Shown here: piece by piece, positions 1-6,418 of the stretch
Layout of the letters: each line of letters starts with the position of its first letter
Position numbering within the stretch: position 1 is the first letter of the stretch
Made by a program: the position numbers and the translations under genes
Notes under the pieces: generated by a model
Databases searched by the model: none
What the model saw: only the letters and a program-made list of their open reading frames with translations
What the model was told of the DNA's origin: nothing
From: Betaproteobacteria bacterium UBA6904
Lineage (GTDB): Bacteria > Pseudomonadota > Gammaproteobacteria > Burkholderiales > SG8-39
Reading direction: 5' to 3'
Length of the DNA stretch: 9,284 nucleotides
Assembly: GCA_002451175.1 (NCBI GenBank)
Contig: DKBI01000126.1
Location: 32,827-42,110 of the forward strand

Positions 1-207
1 ACGGGCGCGGCGAAGAACGCCGCGCCGGGCGCAATGCGCGTCCTGTCCTACGAGGCAGGCCGGTTGACGCTCGAGCTGTCGATGGACGAAGCGGGCGCGC
101 GGGGCGTCGCCGCGCGCCTGGCCGAGACCGGACTGCGCGCCAGTGCTTCCAAGTCCGCGACGCGCCCCGGTCACGTCACGCTGGTCGTCACGGCGGGGGA
201 TTCGTGA
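1..207 (+). CDS. gspL: Type II secretion protein GspL, C-terminal fragment (5' end outside window)
   Basis: Frame 1 is open from the window edge to the TGA at 205-207 and gives the last 68 residues of a protein that starts upstream. GspL is a bitopic inner-membrane protein of the type II secretion assembly platform. Its cytoplasmic domain recruits the ATPase GspE, and its small periplasmic ferredoxin-like domain pairs with GspM. What is visible fits that last domain: an 'RVLSYEAGRLTLELS' strand pair, then a helix and turn 'ARLAETGLRASA', and a final strand 'HVTLVVTAGDS'. The call rests largely on position, because it overlaps the next gene by four bases (GTGA) and that gene is recognisably gspM followed by gspN. 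The fragment alone is short and weakly conserved, so without the neighbours I would only call it a possible GspL C-terminus. Confidence 0.82.
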   Translation, partial: TGAAKNAAPGAMRVLSYEAGRLTLELSMDEAGARGVAARLAETGLRASASKSATRPGHVTLVVTAGDS

Positions 208-695
208 AAGCCCGGCTGATCCAGTGGTGGGAATCGCGCTCGCCGCGCGACCGGCGGATCATCGCGGTGCTTGCGGCCGCGGTCGCCGTTCTGCTCTATC
301 TTTGGCTCGTCCAGTCGGCCAACCGCGCCCGCACGCAACTCGGCGCGTCGGTGGCCGTGCTGCGGGCGCAAGCCGTCCGATTCGAACAGGATGCCGCGGA
401 ACTCGCGCGCGTGCGCGCCGTGCGCGCGCCCGCCGATGCGCCCGCCGACCTGCGATCGCAGGTGCAGGCGCAGGCTGCGACTGCGGGCCTCGCGTCGAGC
501 CTGGTTCGCGCGGATGCGACCGACGCCGATCACGTCCAGGTCGCGTTCGGCTCGGTCCCCTTCCCCGACTGGCTCGACTGGATCGCCGCGCTGCAGTCGC
601 AGCGCATCCGGCTGGAGTCCGCCCGCATCGAAGCGCTGTCCACGCCCGGGCTGGTCGGCGCCACCGCAACGCTGGCGCGCGCCAAGGCGCAGTGA
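204..695 (+). CDS. gspM: Type II secretion inner-membrane protein GspM
   Basis: This 163-residue protein has the usual GspM length and layout. A short basic cytoplasmic N-terminus (residues 1-18, with 'SRSPRDRR') is followed by one transmembrane helix at about 19-38. A helical, probably coiled-coil stretch spans about 40-100, and a C-terminal ferredoxin-like region holds 'VQVAFGSVPFPDWLDWIAAL' at 111-130, the most family-typical segment. GspM is a platform component that partners GspL and links to the pseudopilus machinery. The GTG start at 204 shares GTGA with the gspL stop. A G-run at 195-199 may serve as a poor Shine-Dalgarno, so translation is probably coupled to gspL. The 3' end overlaps gspN in the same GTGA fashion. 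No promoter of its own is visible. The family diverges fast, so the call rests on topology plus context. Confidence 0.88.
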   Translation: MKARLIQWWESRSPRDRRIIAVLAAAVAVLLYLWLVQSANRARTQLGASVAVLRAQAVRFEQDAAELARVRAVRAPADAPADLRSQVQAQAATAGLASSLVRADATDADHVQVAFGSVPFPDWLDWIAALQSQRIRLESARIEALSTPGLVGATATLARAKAQ

Positions 696-1435
696 ATCGC
701 TGGGTCCTCTGCGGCGTCGGCTTCGCCGTCTATGCCGTCGCGCTGATCGCGATGGCGCCCGCTGCGTGGCTGGACACCGCGCTGCGCGATGCGAGCCAGG
801 GCCGGCTGCGCCTTGCGGAGGCGCAAGGCAGCCTGTGGGCCGGCAGCGGGCGCATCGAATTGCGCGATGCGGATCGGACGGGTGGCATTGCCCGTGCGGT
901 GACGTGGCACTTGCGGCCGGCGTACCTGCTGCGCGGCCGGCTGCAGTACGAGATCCGGCTGGGTCAGGCTGGGCGCCCGTTTCCGCTCTCGCTCGGCGTC
1001 GCGCAAGTCGAGGTGTCCGACGCCGATCTTCAACTCCCCGCGGCCGCGCTCGCGTTCGCCGAGCCGCGGCTGGTGCCGCTCGAGCTGACGGGCGATCTCA
1101 CGCTGCACATCGACCGCCTTGCGGTGTCGCGCAGCGCGGTCGGCGGGAGCGGCACGCTGCAATGGCTCGGCGCCGGGTCCGCGCTCACGCAGGTTTCGCC
1201 GCTGGGCGACTACGAGTTGCGCGCCGAGGACGACCGATCCGGATTGCGCCTTGCGCTGCGCACGCTGCGTGGCCCGCTGCAGCTCGACGGCCAGGGCGCC
1301 TGGACGCCCGGCAGCCGCCCGCAATTCGCCGGCACCGCGCGCGTGCCGCCGGAGTACCAGCAGCAACTCTCCCCGCTGCTGCGGCTGATCGCCATCGACC
1401 GCGGCGGCGGCAGCTTCCTGCTGCAACTGCGGTAG
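692..1435 (+). CDS. gspN: Type II secretion protein GspN
   Basis: This 247-residue protein has an N-terminal hydrophobic segment (about residues 5-25) and a mostly beta-rich periplasmic body. Family-typical features are 'GSLWAGSG' at 47-54 (the GspN 'G-[ST]-LW-x-G' signature), 'WHLRPAYLLRGRL' at 72-84, 'GPLQLDGQGAW' at 194-204 and 'LSPLLRLIAI' at 226-235. GspN is an accessory inner-membrane component found only in some type II secretion operons, usually at the end after gspM; its exact role is poorly defined. I chose the GTG at 692 because it gives the signal-anchor start MNRWVLCG and overlaps the gspM stop by four bases. The frame stays open further upstream, but that would overlap most of gspM and encodes arginine-rich noise. 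AAGG at 684-687 is a possible ribosome site. It appears to be the last gene of this operon. Confidence 0.9.
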   Translation: MNRWVLCGVGFAVYAVALIAMAPAAWLDTALRDASQGRLRLAEAQGSLWAGSGRIELRDADRTGGIARAVTWHLRPAYLLRGRLQYEIRLGQAGRPFPLSLGVAQVEVSDADLQLPAAALAFAEPRLVPLELTGDLTLHIDRLAVSRSAVGGSGTLQWLGAGSALTQVSPLGDYELRAEDDRSGLRLALRTLRGPLQLDGQGAWTPGSRPQFAGTARVPPEYQQQLSPLLRLIAIDRGGGSFLLQLR

Positions 1436-1457
1436 GCGCCGGCGGCTGGCCGGCGCC
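1435..1457 (+). terminator. GC-rich hairpin after gspN (possible terminator)
   Basis: GGCGCCGG (1435-1442) and CCGGCGCC (1450-1457) are perfect 8-base inverted arms around a 7-base loop, beginning at the last base of the gspN stop codon. There is no T-tract downstream (GCCGCATTG follows), so it is not a textbook intrinsic terminator. It could stabilise the 3' end of the gsp mRNA or be chance in GC-rich DNA. Confidence 0.3.
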
Positions 1458-1470
1458 GCCGCATTGCCGA

Positions 1471-1476
1471 TACACT
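1471..1476 (+). promoter_or_regulatory. Candidate -10 box for the DUF2189 gene, leaderless spacing
   Basis: TACACT resembles a sigma-70 -10 hexamer (TATAAT) and ends 8 bases before the ATG at 1485, so transcription would begin at or next to the start codon. No Shine-Dalgarno lies before that ATG, which is consistent with a leaderless message. No good -35 is present at the expected 1447-1454 (GGCCGG-like), so this is weak. Confidence 0.35.
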
Positions 1477-1484
1477 GCGCGCCC

Positions 1485-2255
1485 ATGGAGGAAGGGCCGA
1501 AACCGCGGGAGCCGGAATTCGTCTGGCCCGAGATCCGCACGCTGGCGCCCGGCGCCGTCCGGCGCTGGATTGCGGCGGCGTGGTCGGACATCGCCGCGGC
1601 GCCGGCGCCCAGCCTGTTCTACGGCGTGGTCCTCGCGCTCATGGGGCTGTTCCTTACCCGGTATTTCGGCGGCGCCATCGGCATCGCGCTGACCACGGGG
1701 TTCCTGCTCATCGGTCCGTTCCTCGCCATCGGCCTGTACGACCTCAGCCGCCGCCGGCAGGCGGGCGAACCGGTGCGCCTGGCGCCGACGCTCGTCGCCT
1801 GGAAGGCCAACTACCCGGCGATCGGTTTCTACGCCGTCGCGCTGACGCTGCTGCTGGCGGTCTGGATCCGCGTCTCGGTGGTCGTCGTGGCGCTGTTCTT
1901 TCCGGAGGGACGCATCGCGTGGAACGCGCCGGGGTTCTGGATGTTCGCCGCCGCCTACGGCGCCGCGGGCTCGGGGCTTGCGCTGTTCGTGTTTGCCACC
2001 ACGTCGCTGTCGCTGCCGATGCTGCTCGACCGGCGCGACATGGACACCATCTCCGCGGCGATCGTGAGTTTCAACGCGCTGCGCACGAACTTCGTGCCGA
2101 TGCTGGCCTGGGCGGCGACCATCGCCGTGCTGACGGCGCTCGGCTTCGCCACTTTCTACCTCGGGCTCGTGATCGTGCTGCCGCTCATCGGCCACATGGC
2201 CTGGCACGCCTACCGGGAGACGATCGCGCCGCCCGCTAGAATGCGCTCACTCTGA
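1485..2255 (+). CDS. DUF2189 family integral inner-membrane protein
   Basis: This 256-residue polytopic membrane protein of unknown function has hydrophobic segments at about 44-61, 64-84, 112-139, 151-172 and 206-236. The DUF2189 hallmarks are 'GFLLIGPFLAIGLYDLSRRR' (72-91), 'SLPMLLDRRDMDTISAAIVS' (176-195) and the C-terminal 'GHMAWHAYRE' (236-245). The conserved His237, Trp240, His241 and Arg244 sit at the membrane face of the last helix. The family is common in alpha- and betaproteobacteria and, as far as I know, no activity has been assigned. I placed the start at the ATG in 'GCCCATGGAG'. A TTG at 1464 would add only seven residues of GC-rich sequence and would cover the promoter-like box. 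The absence of a ribosome site is unusual and suggests leaderless translation or readthrough from gspN, 49 bases upstream. It is not a secretion component by sequence. Confidence 0.88.
   Translation: MEEGPKPREPEFVWPEIRTLAPGAVRRWIAAAWSDIAAAPAPSLFYGVVLALMGLFLTRYFGGAIGIALTTGFLLIGPFLAIGLYDLSRRRQAGEPVRLAPTLVAWKANYPAIGFYAVALTLLLAVWIRVSVVVVALFFPEGRIAWNAPGFWMFAAAYGAAGSGLALFVFATTSLSLPMLLDRRDMDTISAAIVSFNALRTNFVPMLAWAATIAVLTALGFATFYLGLVIVLPLIGHMAWHAYRETIAPPARMRSL
2237..2242 (+). promoter_or_regulatory. Candidate -10 box for the first MscS-type gene
   Basis: TAGAAT in the context GCTAGAATGCGC matches a sigma-70 -10 hexamer at five of six bases. It lies inside the last codons of the DUF2189 gene and would give a leader of about 20 bases that includes the GAGAGAG ribosome site at 2254-2260. 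The expected -35 region (around 2214-2219, CGGGAG) does not match TTGACA, so strength or sigma dependence is uncertain. Confidence 0.45.
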
Positions 2256-2268
2256 GAGAGACACCCAC

Positions 2269-3930
2269 TTGACCTCCATCGTTCGACTGCTGCTCGCCGC
2301 CTGCCTGGCAGGCGGTTGCGCAGGCGTCCTCGCCGCACCGGCCGCGACCCCGCCTGCACCCGCTCTCGACGCTGCGGCCGCGCCGATCCCGGCGCAGACC
2401 ACCGCGCGCTCGGCGCCGCTCATCGTCGATGGTCGCCCCATCTTCAGGATGGCGGGCATCCCGTCCTTTCCGGCCGCGGCCCGCGCCGAGATGGCCGCGG
2501 AACGCATTCGCGCGCTGGCGCGCGACCCGGCGTTCAAGCCGGAGACCCTGCAGCTCCGGGAGGAAGCCATCGGCACGGCGATCCTGGGCGGATCGCAGGT
2601 GATCTTCGTCGTTCACGAGCTCGACGCGCAGCTCGAAGGCGTCGAGCGCAGCGTCGTGGCGCAGGTCTTCAGGCAACGGATCGCGGACGCCATCCAGGCC
2701 TACCGCGACGAGCGCACGCCGGAAAGCGTGTGGCGGAGCCTGCTGGCGATGCTGGTGGCGGCGGCCCTGCTCGCGGCGTACGTCTGGGTGACGCGCTGGT
2801 TCGTGCTGCGCGTGACCACGCGCATGGAGCCCCGCTACCAGGCCAAGCTCAAAGGCCTGCAGGCGAAGTCCTTCGGCGTTCTCGATGCGGACCAGATGTG
2901 GACGCTGCTCGCGCGGGCATTCTGGACCGCATGGGGGCTCGCCGCGCTCGCGGTCGGTTTTCTCGTCCTGCACTTCGCCCTGAACGTCCTGCCCTGGACG
3001 CGGCGCGGTGCGCTCTGGCTGGAGGAAGTGGGCGTCGAGCCGCTGCGCGTCATGGGCGCCGCCGTCCGGGATTCGATTCCGGACCTCATCTTCCTGGTCC
3101 TGCTTGCGCTGATCGTGCGCTACCTGCTCAAGGCACTGGAGCTGTACTTCGTCGGCCTGGAAAGCGGCGCGATCCGGCACGCTGGGTTCTACCCCGAGTG
3201 GGCCTCGACGACCTACAAGCTGGTCCGCTTCGGCATCGTCGCGTTCGCGCTCGTCATCGCCTATCCGTACATTCCGGGGTCGAGCAGCGACGCCTTCAAG
3301 GGCGTTTCGGTGTTCGTCGGCGTGGTGGTATCCCTCGGCGGATCCACCATCATCGCCAACACGCTCGCCGGCTACACCCTCATCTATCGCCGGGCGTTCC
3401 AGATCGGCGACCGCGTGAAGATCGGCGACAAACTCGGCGACATCGTCGAGATGCGCGCGCAGGTGACGACGCTGCGCACGCCGAAGAACGAGCACGTGGT
3501 GCTGCCCAATTCGATGCTGCTCACCAACGAAATCGTGAACTACAGCGTGCTCGCGCGCCAGGGACGCCTCATCCTGCACTCGACCGTCACCATCGGCTAC
3601 GACGCGCCGTGGCGGCAGGTCGAGGCGCTGCTGCTCGAGGCGGCGGCGCGCACGCAGGGCCTGCTCAAGGAGCCCGCACCCTTCGTGCTGCAGAATGCGC
3701 TCGGTGATTTCTACGTGGACTACGAGATCAACGCCTATTGCGGCGACGCATCGCAGATGGCCGGGCTGTACTCCGCGCTGCACCGAAACATCCAGGACCA
3801 GTTCAACGAGCACGGCGTGCAGATCATGTCGCCGCATTTCGAGGCGCAGCCCGAAAGGGCGGTCGTGGTGCCCAAGCCGCAGTGGTATGCCGCGCCGGCG
3901 CGGCCGCCGGAGGACGCTCCGAAGGCCTGA
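2269..3930 (+). CDS. MscS-family mechanosensitive ion channel with N-terminal periplasmic domain
   Basis: This 553-residue inner-membrane channel belongs to the small-conductance mechanosensitive superfamily, which opens under membrane tension to release solutes during osmotic downshock. A signal peptide occupies residues 1-23 (cut near 'VLAA'), followed by an Ala/Pro-rich linker and a periplasmic helical domain at about 50-155. Transmembrane segments lie at about 158-180, 219-240, 270-294 and 316-335. The pore helix and MscS core follow: 'VSLGGSTIIANTLAGYTLIY' (354-373), 'RAFQIGDRVKIGD' (375-387), 'TLRTPKNEHVVLPNSMLL' (401-418), then the cytoplasmic alpha/beta domain to about 525 and a Pro-rich tail. 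The TTG start is supported by GAGAGAG at 2254-2260, 8 bases upstream, and by the signal peptide it creates. The stop of the DUF2189 gene is 13 bases upstream, so the two may be cotranscribed. It is longer than E. coli MscS (286 residues) and unlike the second channel here outside the core. Confidence 0.93.
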   Translation: MTSIVRLLLAACLAGGCAGVLAAPAATPPAPALDAAAAPIPAQTTARSAPLIVDGRPIFRMAGIPSFPAAARAEMAAERIRALARDPAFKPETLQLREEAIGTAILGGSQVIFVVHELDAQLEGVERSVVAQVFRQRIADAIQAYRDERTPESVWRSLLAMLVAAALLAAYVWVTRWFVLRVTTRMEPRYQAKLKGLQAKSFGVLDADQMWTLLARAFWTAWGLAALAVGFLVLHFALNVLPWTRRGALWLEEVGVEPLRVMGAAVRDSIPDLIFLVLLALIVRYLLKALELYFVGLESGAIRHAGFYPEWASTTYKLVRFGIVAFALVIAYPYIPGSSSDAFKGVSVFVGVVVSLGGSTIIANTLAGYTLIYRRAFQIGDRVKIGDKLGDIVEMRAQVTTLRTPKNEHVVLPNSMLLTNEIVNYSVLARQGRLILHSTVTIGYDAPWRQVEALLLEAAARTQGLLKEPAPFVLQNALGDFYVDYEINAYCGDASQMAGLYSALHRNIQDQFNEHGVQIMSPHFEAQPERAVVVPKPQWYAAPARPPEDAPKA

Positions 3931-3957
3931 TCTCCCGGGCTGCGGCGCCGCGCTGCG
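3931..3957. other. 27-base gap between convergent genes
   Basis: The stop codons of the first channel gene (+) and the patatin gene (-) are separated by only 27 bases. A 10-base perfect palindrome, GCGGCGCCGC, sits at 3942-3951, but it has no loop or T-tract on either strand and is not a convincing terminator. Transcripts from either side may run into the opposing gene. Confidence 0.5.
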
Positions 3958-6186
3958 TCAGAAGGGGCGCCCGACGTAGAAATACACCTGGCTGGTTCCA
4001 TCGCTGGCCAGCCCGTAGCCCAGGTAGGTCGGCCCGATGACCGTGTCGAGCCCGACGAAGACGCTGCCGGACCGCAGCCAGCCTTCGGGCGAGCCTGGCA
4101 CCAGCGCCTGGCGCATGCGTCCCGTCTCCAGCGATACCCCGCCGTAGGCGCCTTCGAACAGCGACCCGCGCAGAACGCGCCGGTAGTACATGGCTCGCAG
4201 GTACTGCAGGTTGCCGCCCGCGAACTGGCCTGTCCGGTATCCGGACATCTGCAGGAATCCGCCCCATTGGAACAGGTCGTACCGCGGCAACGGGTCGGCC
4301 CCGTATCGTCCCCCCAGTTTGGCGGATACGCTGAACGTGTGCTCGCCGAAGGATGCAGCCGCTGTGCCGTCGACGTCCCACTTGAAGTATTCGTCGTCGG
4401 CGCCAAGCTGCGCGGTCGAGCGGTACAGCTTCAACCCGGCCCGCCACCCGGAGCGCGGAAACGATACGCTGTTCAGCTGATCGAGCACCGCGCGCAGCGT
4501 GACCGCGCCGGCGCCGATGGATTGGTCGCCGGGCGACAGGGACGGCGGGCCGGTGTCGAGGCGCGGCTTCAGGGCGCCGACGACGATGCCCAGACGGACC
4601 TCGCCGTACCGCCCGAGCAGGCTGCCGACATCCAGGCCGGCCTGCCTCGAGGAAATGTCGTAGACGGCCACGCGCTGCTGGCCGTCGTACACCGGCGTCG
4701 AGCGACGCTCGAGCGCGAGCGAGGGTGAAACGAACAGGCCGCCGACCAGACTGAGCGGCTGGTAGAACTCGGTGCGCAGCGCCGAAGTGCGTCCGAGCTG
4801 CAGTTCCGTGCGCCACTCGCCGCCCAGCGGATTGATCCAGCCCTTGCGGTACCGGGCGAGCAGATTGAAATTCGAGTCGCCGCCCAGCTCGGCGGACAAG
4901 CCGATTCCGAGCCGCAGCGTGTCGCGTCCCCAGGTCTTTTCCACCGCATCCACGACCAAGATCCGTCGGCCGGCTTCTTCGAGGAAGCGATAGTTCACGT
5001 GCTCGAAATCACCCGTGCCGTAGACGCGCACCATGTCCCGGTCGAGCGTGTCCTGGTCGACGCGCTGCCCGGTACGCGTCTCCATGATGGCTGCCAGCGA
5101 CTGCGGGTTGACGTGGCGCATCGTCGCGAATCGAATCTCGTCGACCGGGCGCTCGTCGGCCGGCACCGCAATCTGCTGCCGGATCCGCAGCGCGGCATAT
5201 TCGGCGCCATCCAGCGACAGCGGGGCAAGCCGGTCGGCGACGGCCTCTGCGGCCTGCTCGCCGTGCGGCGCGATCTTCGGCAGGTGATCGAAATCGCCGG
5301 TCGAAAACGTGCCCAGCTCCGGCGTGATCAGGATGTCCCGCGGCGTCAGCGAGGCGATCGCCACCTGCACGTTCTGCTCGGTCAGGATGTTCAGCATCTG
5401 CCCCATGATGCCGACGACGCCGTTCAGCTCCTCGCGCTCGAGCAGCGGCGTGCCGACGTTCACGGCGATCACGATGTCGGCACCCATCGCGCGGGCGGTC
5501 GCCACGGGGAGATTGCTGGTCAGCATGCCGTCGACCAGCACCATGCCGCCGAACTCGGCGGGCGCCACCGCGCCGGGCACCGACATGCTGGCGCGCATGA
5601 CGTTGGCCAGCTCGCCCTCGTCGAAGACCACGGCCTTGCCCGTGACGAGGTCGGTCGCCACCGCGCGGAACGGAATCGGCAGCGCGTCGAAGCGCAGATA
5701 CCCCTTCGCCCGGGCGAGCTTGCGCAGGACCGTCTCCAGCTGCACGCCGCTGACCACGCCTTTCGCAATGCCCAGCTCGCCGCCCGCGACGCCGAGCTCC
5801 GGCGTGACGAAGATGCGGTAATCGTCCTGCTTGCGGCGCATGGATTGCTCCTGCCGCGGGGGTTTCTCCTTGAACAGCAGCTCCGTCGAGATGCCGGCGA
5901 GGATGTTCTCCATTTCCGCAACGCTCACGCCCGATGCATAGGCCGCACCGACGAGCGCTCCCATGCTGGTCCCCGCGATGCAGTCCACCGGCACGCGGTA
6001 TTTTTCGAGCGTCTTCAAGACGCCCACATGGGCAGCGCCGCGTGCCCCGCCGCCCGAGAGCACCACGCAGATCTTCGGCCGCTTCGCCTGGGGCGATGCG
6101 CCGGCCGGTGCGGCCGACGGCGCGGCCGTAGCGGACGCGATCCCGAGCCACAGCATCGCAAGCAACACGCGGGTCGAAGACTTCAT
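3958..6186 (-). CDS. Type Vd autotransporter: patatin-like phospholipase with POTRA and outer-membrane barrel (PlpD-like)
   Basis: This 742-residue protein has the full type Vd architecture, close to the roughly 730 residues of Pseudomonas PlpD. The signal peptide is residues 1-22 (MKSSTR, hydrophobic core, then 'SATAA'). The patatin lipase domain (about 37-320) carries the oxyanion loop GGGARG (45-50), the nucleophile elbow GTSMG (72-76, Ser74) and DG (219-220, Asp219) in 'LVDGMLTSNLPV', so the Ser/Asp dyad is intact. One POTRA-like domain spans about 347-416. A 16-stranded-type barrel fills about 420-742 and ends in 'VYFYVGRPF' with a terminal Phe, the usual Bam recognition signal. Known relatives hydrolyse phospholipids at their acyl ester bonds after passing the outer membrane. 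The ATG at 6186 is chosen for the signal peptide and a GAGGA (plus-strand 6197-6201) ten bases upstream. The frame stays open further 5', and a GTG at about 6258 would add 24 residues ahead of the signal peptide. The residue after the DG is Met rather than the common Gly or Ala. Confidence 0.94.
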   Translation of the reverse strand: MKSSTRVLLAMLWLGIASATAAPSAAPAGASPQAKRPKICVVLSGGGARGAAHVGVLKTLEKYRVPVDCIAGTSMGALVGAAYASGVSVAEMENILAGISTELLFKEKPPRQEQSMRRKQDDYRIFVTPELGVAGGELGIAKGVVSGVQLETVLRKLARAKGYLRFDALPIPFRAVATDLVTGKAVVFDEGELANVMRASMSVPGAVAPAEFGGMVLVDGMLTSNLPVATARAMGADIVIAVNVGTPLLEREELNGVVGIMGQMLNILTEQNVQVAIASLTPRDILITPELGTFSTGDFDHLPKIAPHGEQAAEAVADRLAPLSLDGAEYAALRIRQQIAVPADERPVDEIRFATMRHVNPQSLAAIMETRTGQRVDQDTLDRDMVRVYGTGDFEHVNYRFLEEAGRRILVVDAVEKTWGRDTLRLGIGLSAELGGDSNFNLLARYRKGWINPLGGEWRTELQLGRTSALRTEFYQPLSLVGGLFVSPSLALERRSTPVYDGQQRVAVYDISSRQAGLDVGSLLGRYGEVRLGIVVGALKPRLDTGPPSLSPGDQSIGAGAVTLRAVLDQLNSVSFPRSGWRAGLKLYRSTAQLGADDEYFKWDVDGTAAASFGEHTFSVSAKLGGRYGADPLPRYDLFQWGGFLQMSGYRTGQFAGGNLQYLRAMYYRRVLRGSLFEGAYGGVSLETGRMRQALVPGSPEGWLRSGSVFVGLDTVIGPTYLGYGLASDGTSQVYFYVGRPF

Positions 6187-6418
6187 GACGTTGCCATCCT
6201 CGCAAGAAGAGCGATCCGCATGGGTGTCGGAACGCAGAAGGTCGCGCAGTTCGGTCACGGGACACCCCGCGCCAGCCGCTGCAGCGATTGATGTGGCGCA
6301 ACCCCTTCCCCCCGATGTCCGCCTATCCTTGGGACGCGCGCCGCGCCTGCCCGCGTGACGCGCGGCCGCAGGATGCCGGGGCGCGTACGCGACGGCGAGC
6401 CGCAGAGGGGAGGTCCGG
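6187..6418. other. Divergent intergenic region between the patatin and second channel genes
   Basis: This 232-base region must carry promoters for both outward-facing genes. I see only the two ribosome sites (GAGGA reading minus, AGAGGGGAGG at 6404-6413 reading plus) and a weak -10-like TATCCT at 6324-6329 on the plus strand without a suitable -35. No clear operator dyad or known box is visible. The part next to the patatin gene (about 6187-6258) stays open in the patatin frame. Confidence 0.5.
6404..6413 (+). promoter_or_regulatory. Strong ribosome binding site for the second MscS-type gene
   Basis: AGAGGGGAGG ends five bases before the ATG at 6419 and contains GGAGG. It fixes this start, which is also the only start codon in frame after the TGA at 6356-6358. 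Confidence 0.75.

Noticed and set aside
143..691. Upstream extension of the gspN frame across gspM
   Set aside because: The added sequence is arginine-rich noise overlapping gspM. The GTG at 692 gives the expected hydrophobic N-terminus.
2269..2325. Possible lipobox (LAAC, residues 9-12) in the first channel's leader
   Set aside because: The hydrophobic stretch before that cysteine is too short for a lipoprotein signal, and the core continues to about residue 23. An ordinary signal peptide fits better.
2236..3837. A 533-codon open frame on the minus strand opposite the first channel gene
   Set aside because: It is antisense to a clear MscS gene. Its translation is His/Arg/Asp-rich with no domain or ribosome site, which is typical of shadow frames in high-GC DNA.
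4999..6291. A 430-codon plus-strand frame across the patatin gene
   Set aside because: It is antisense to the conserved patatin domain, rich in His, Arg and Asp, and has no domain features.
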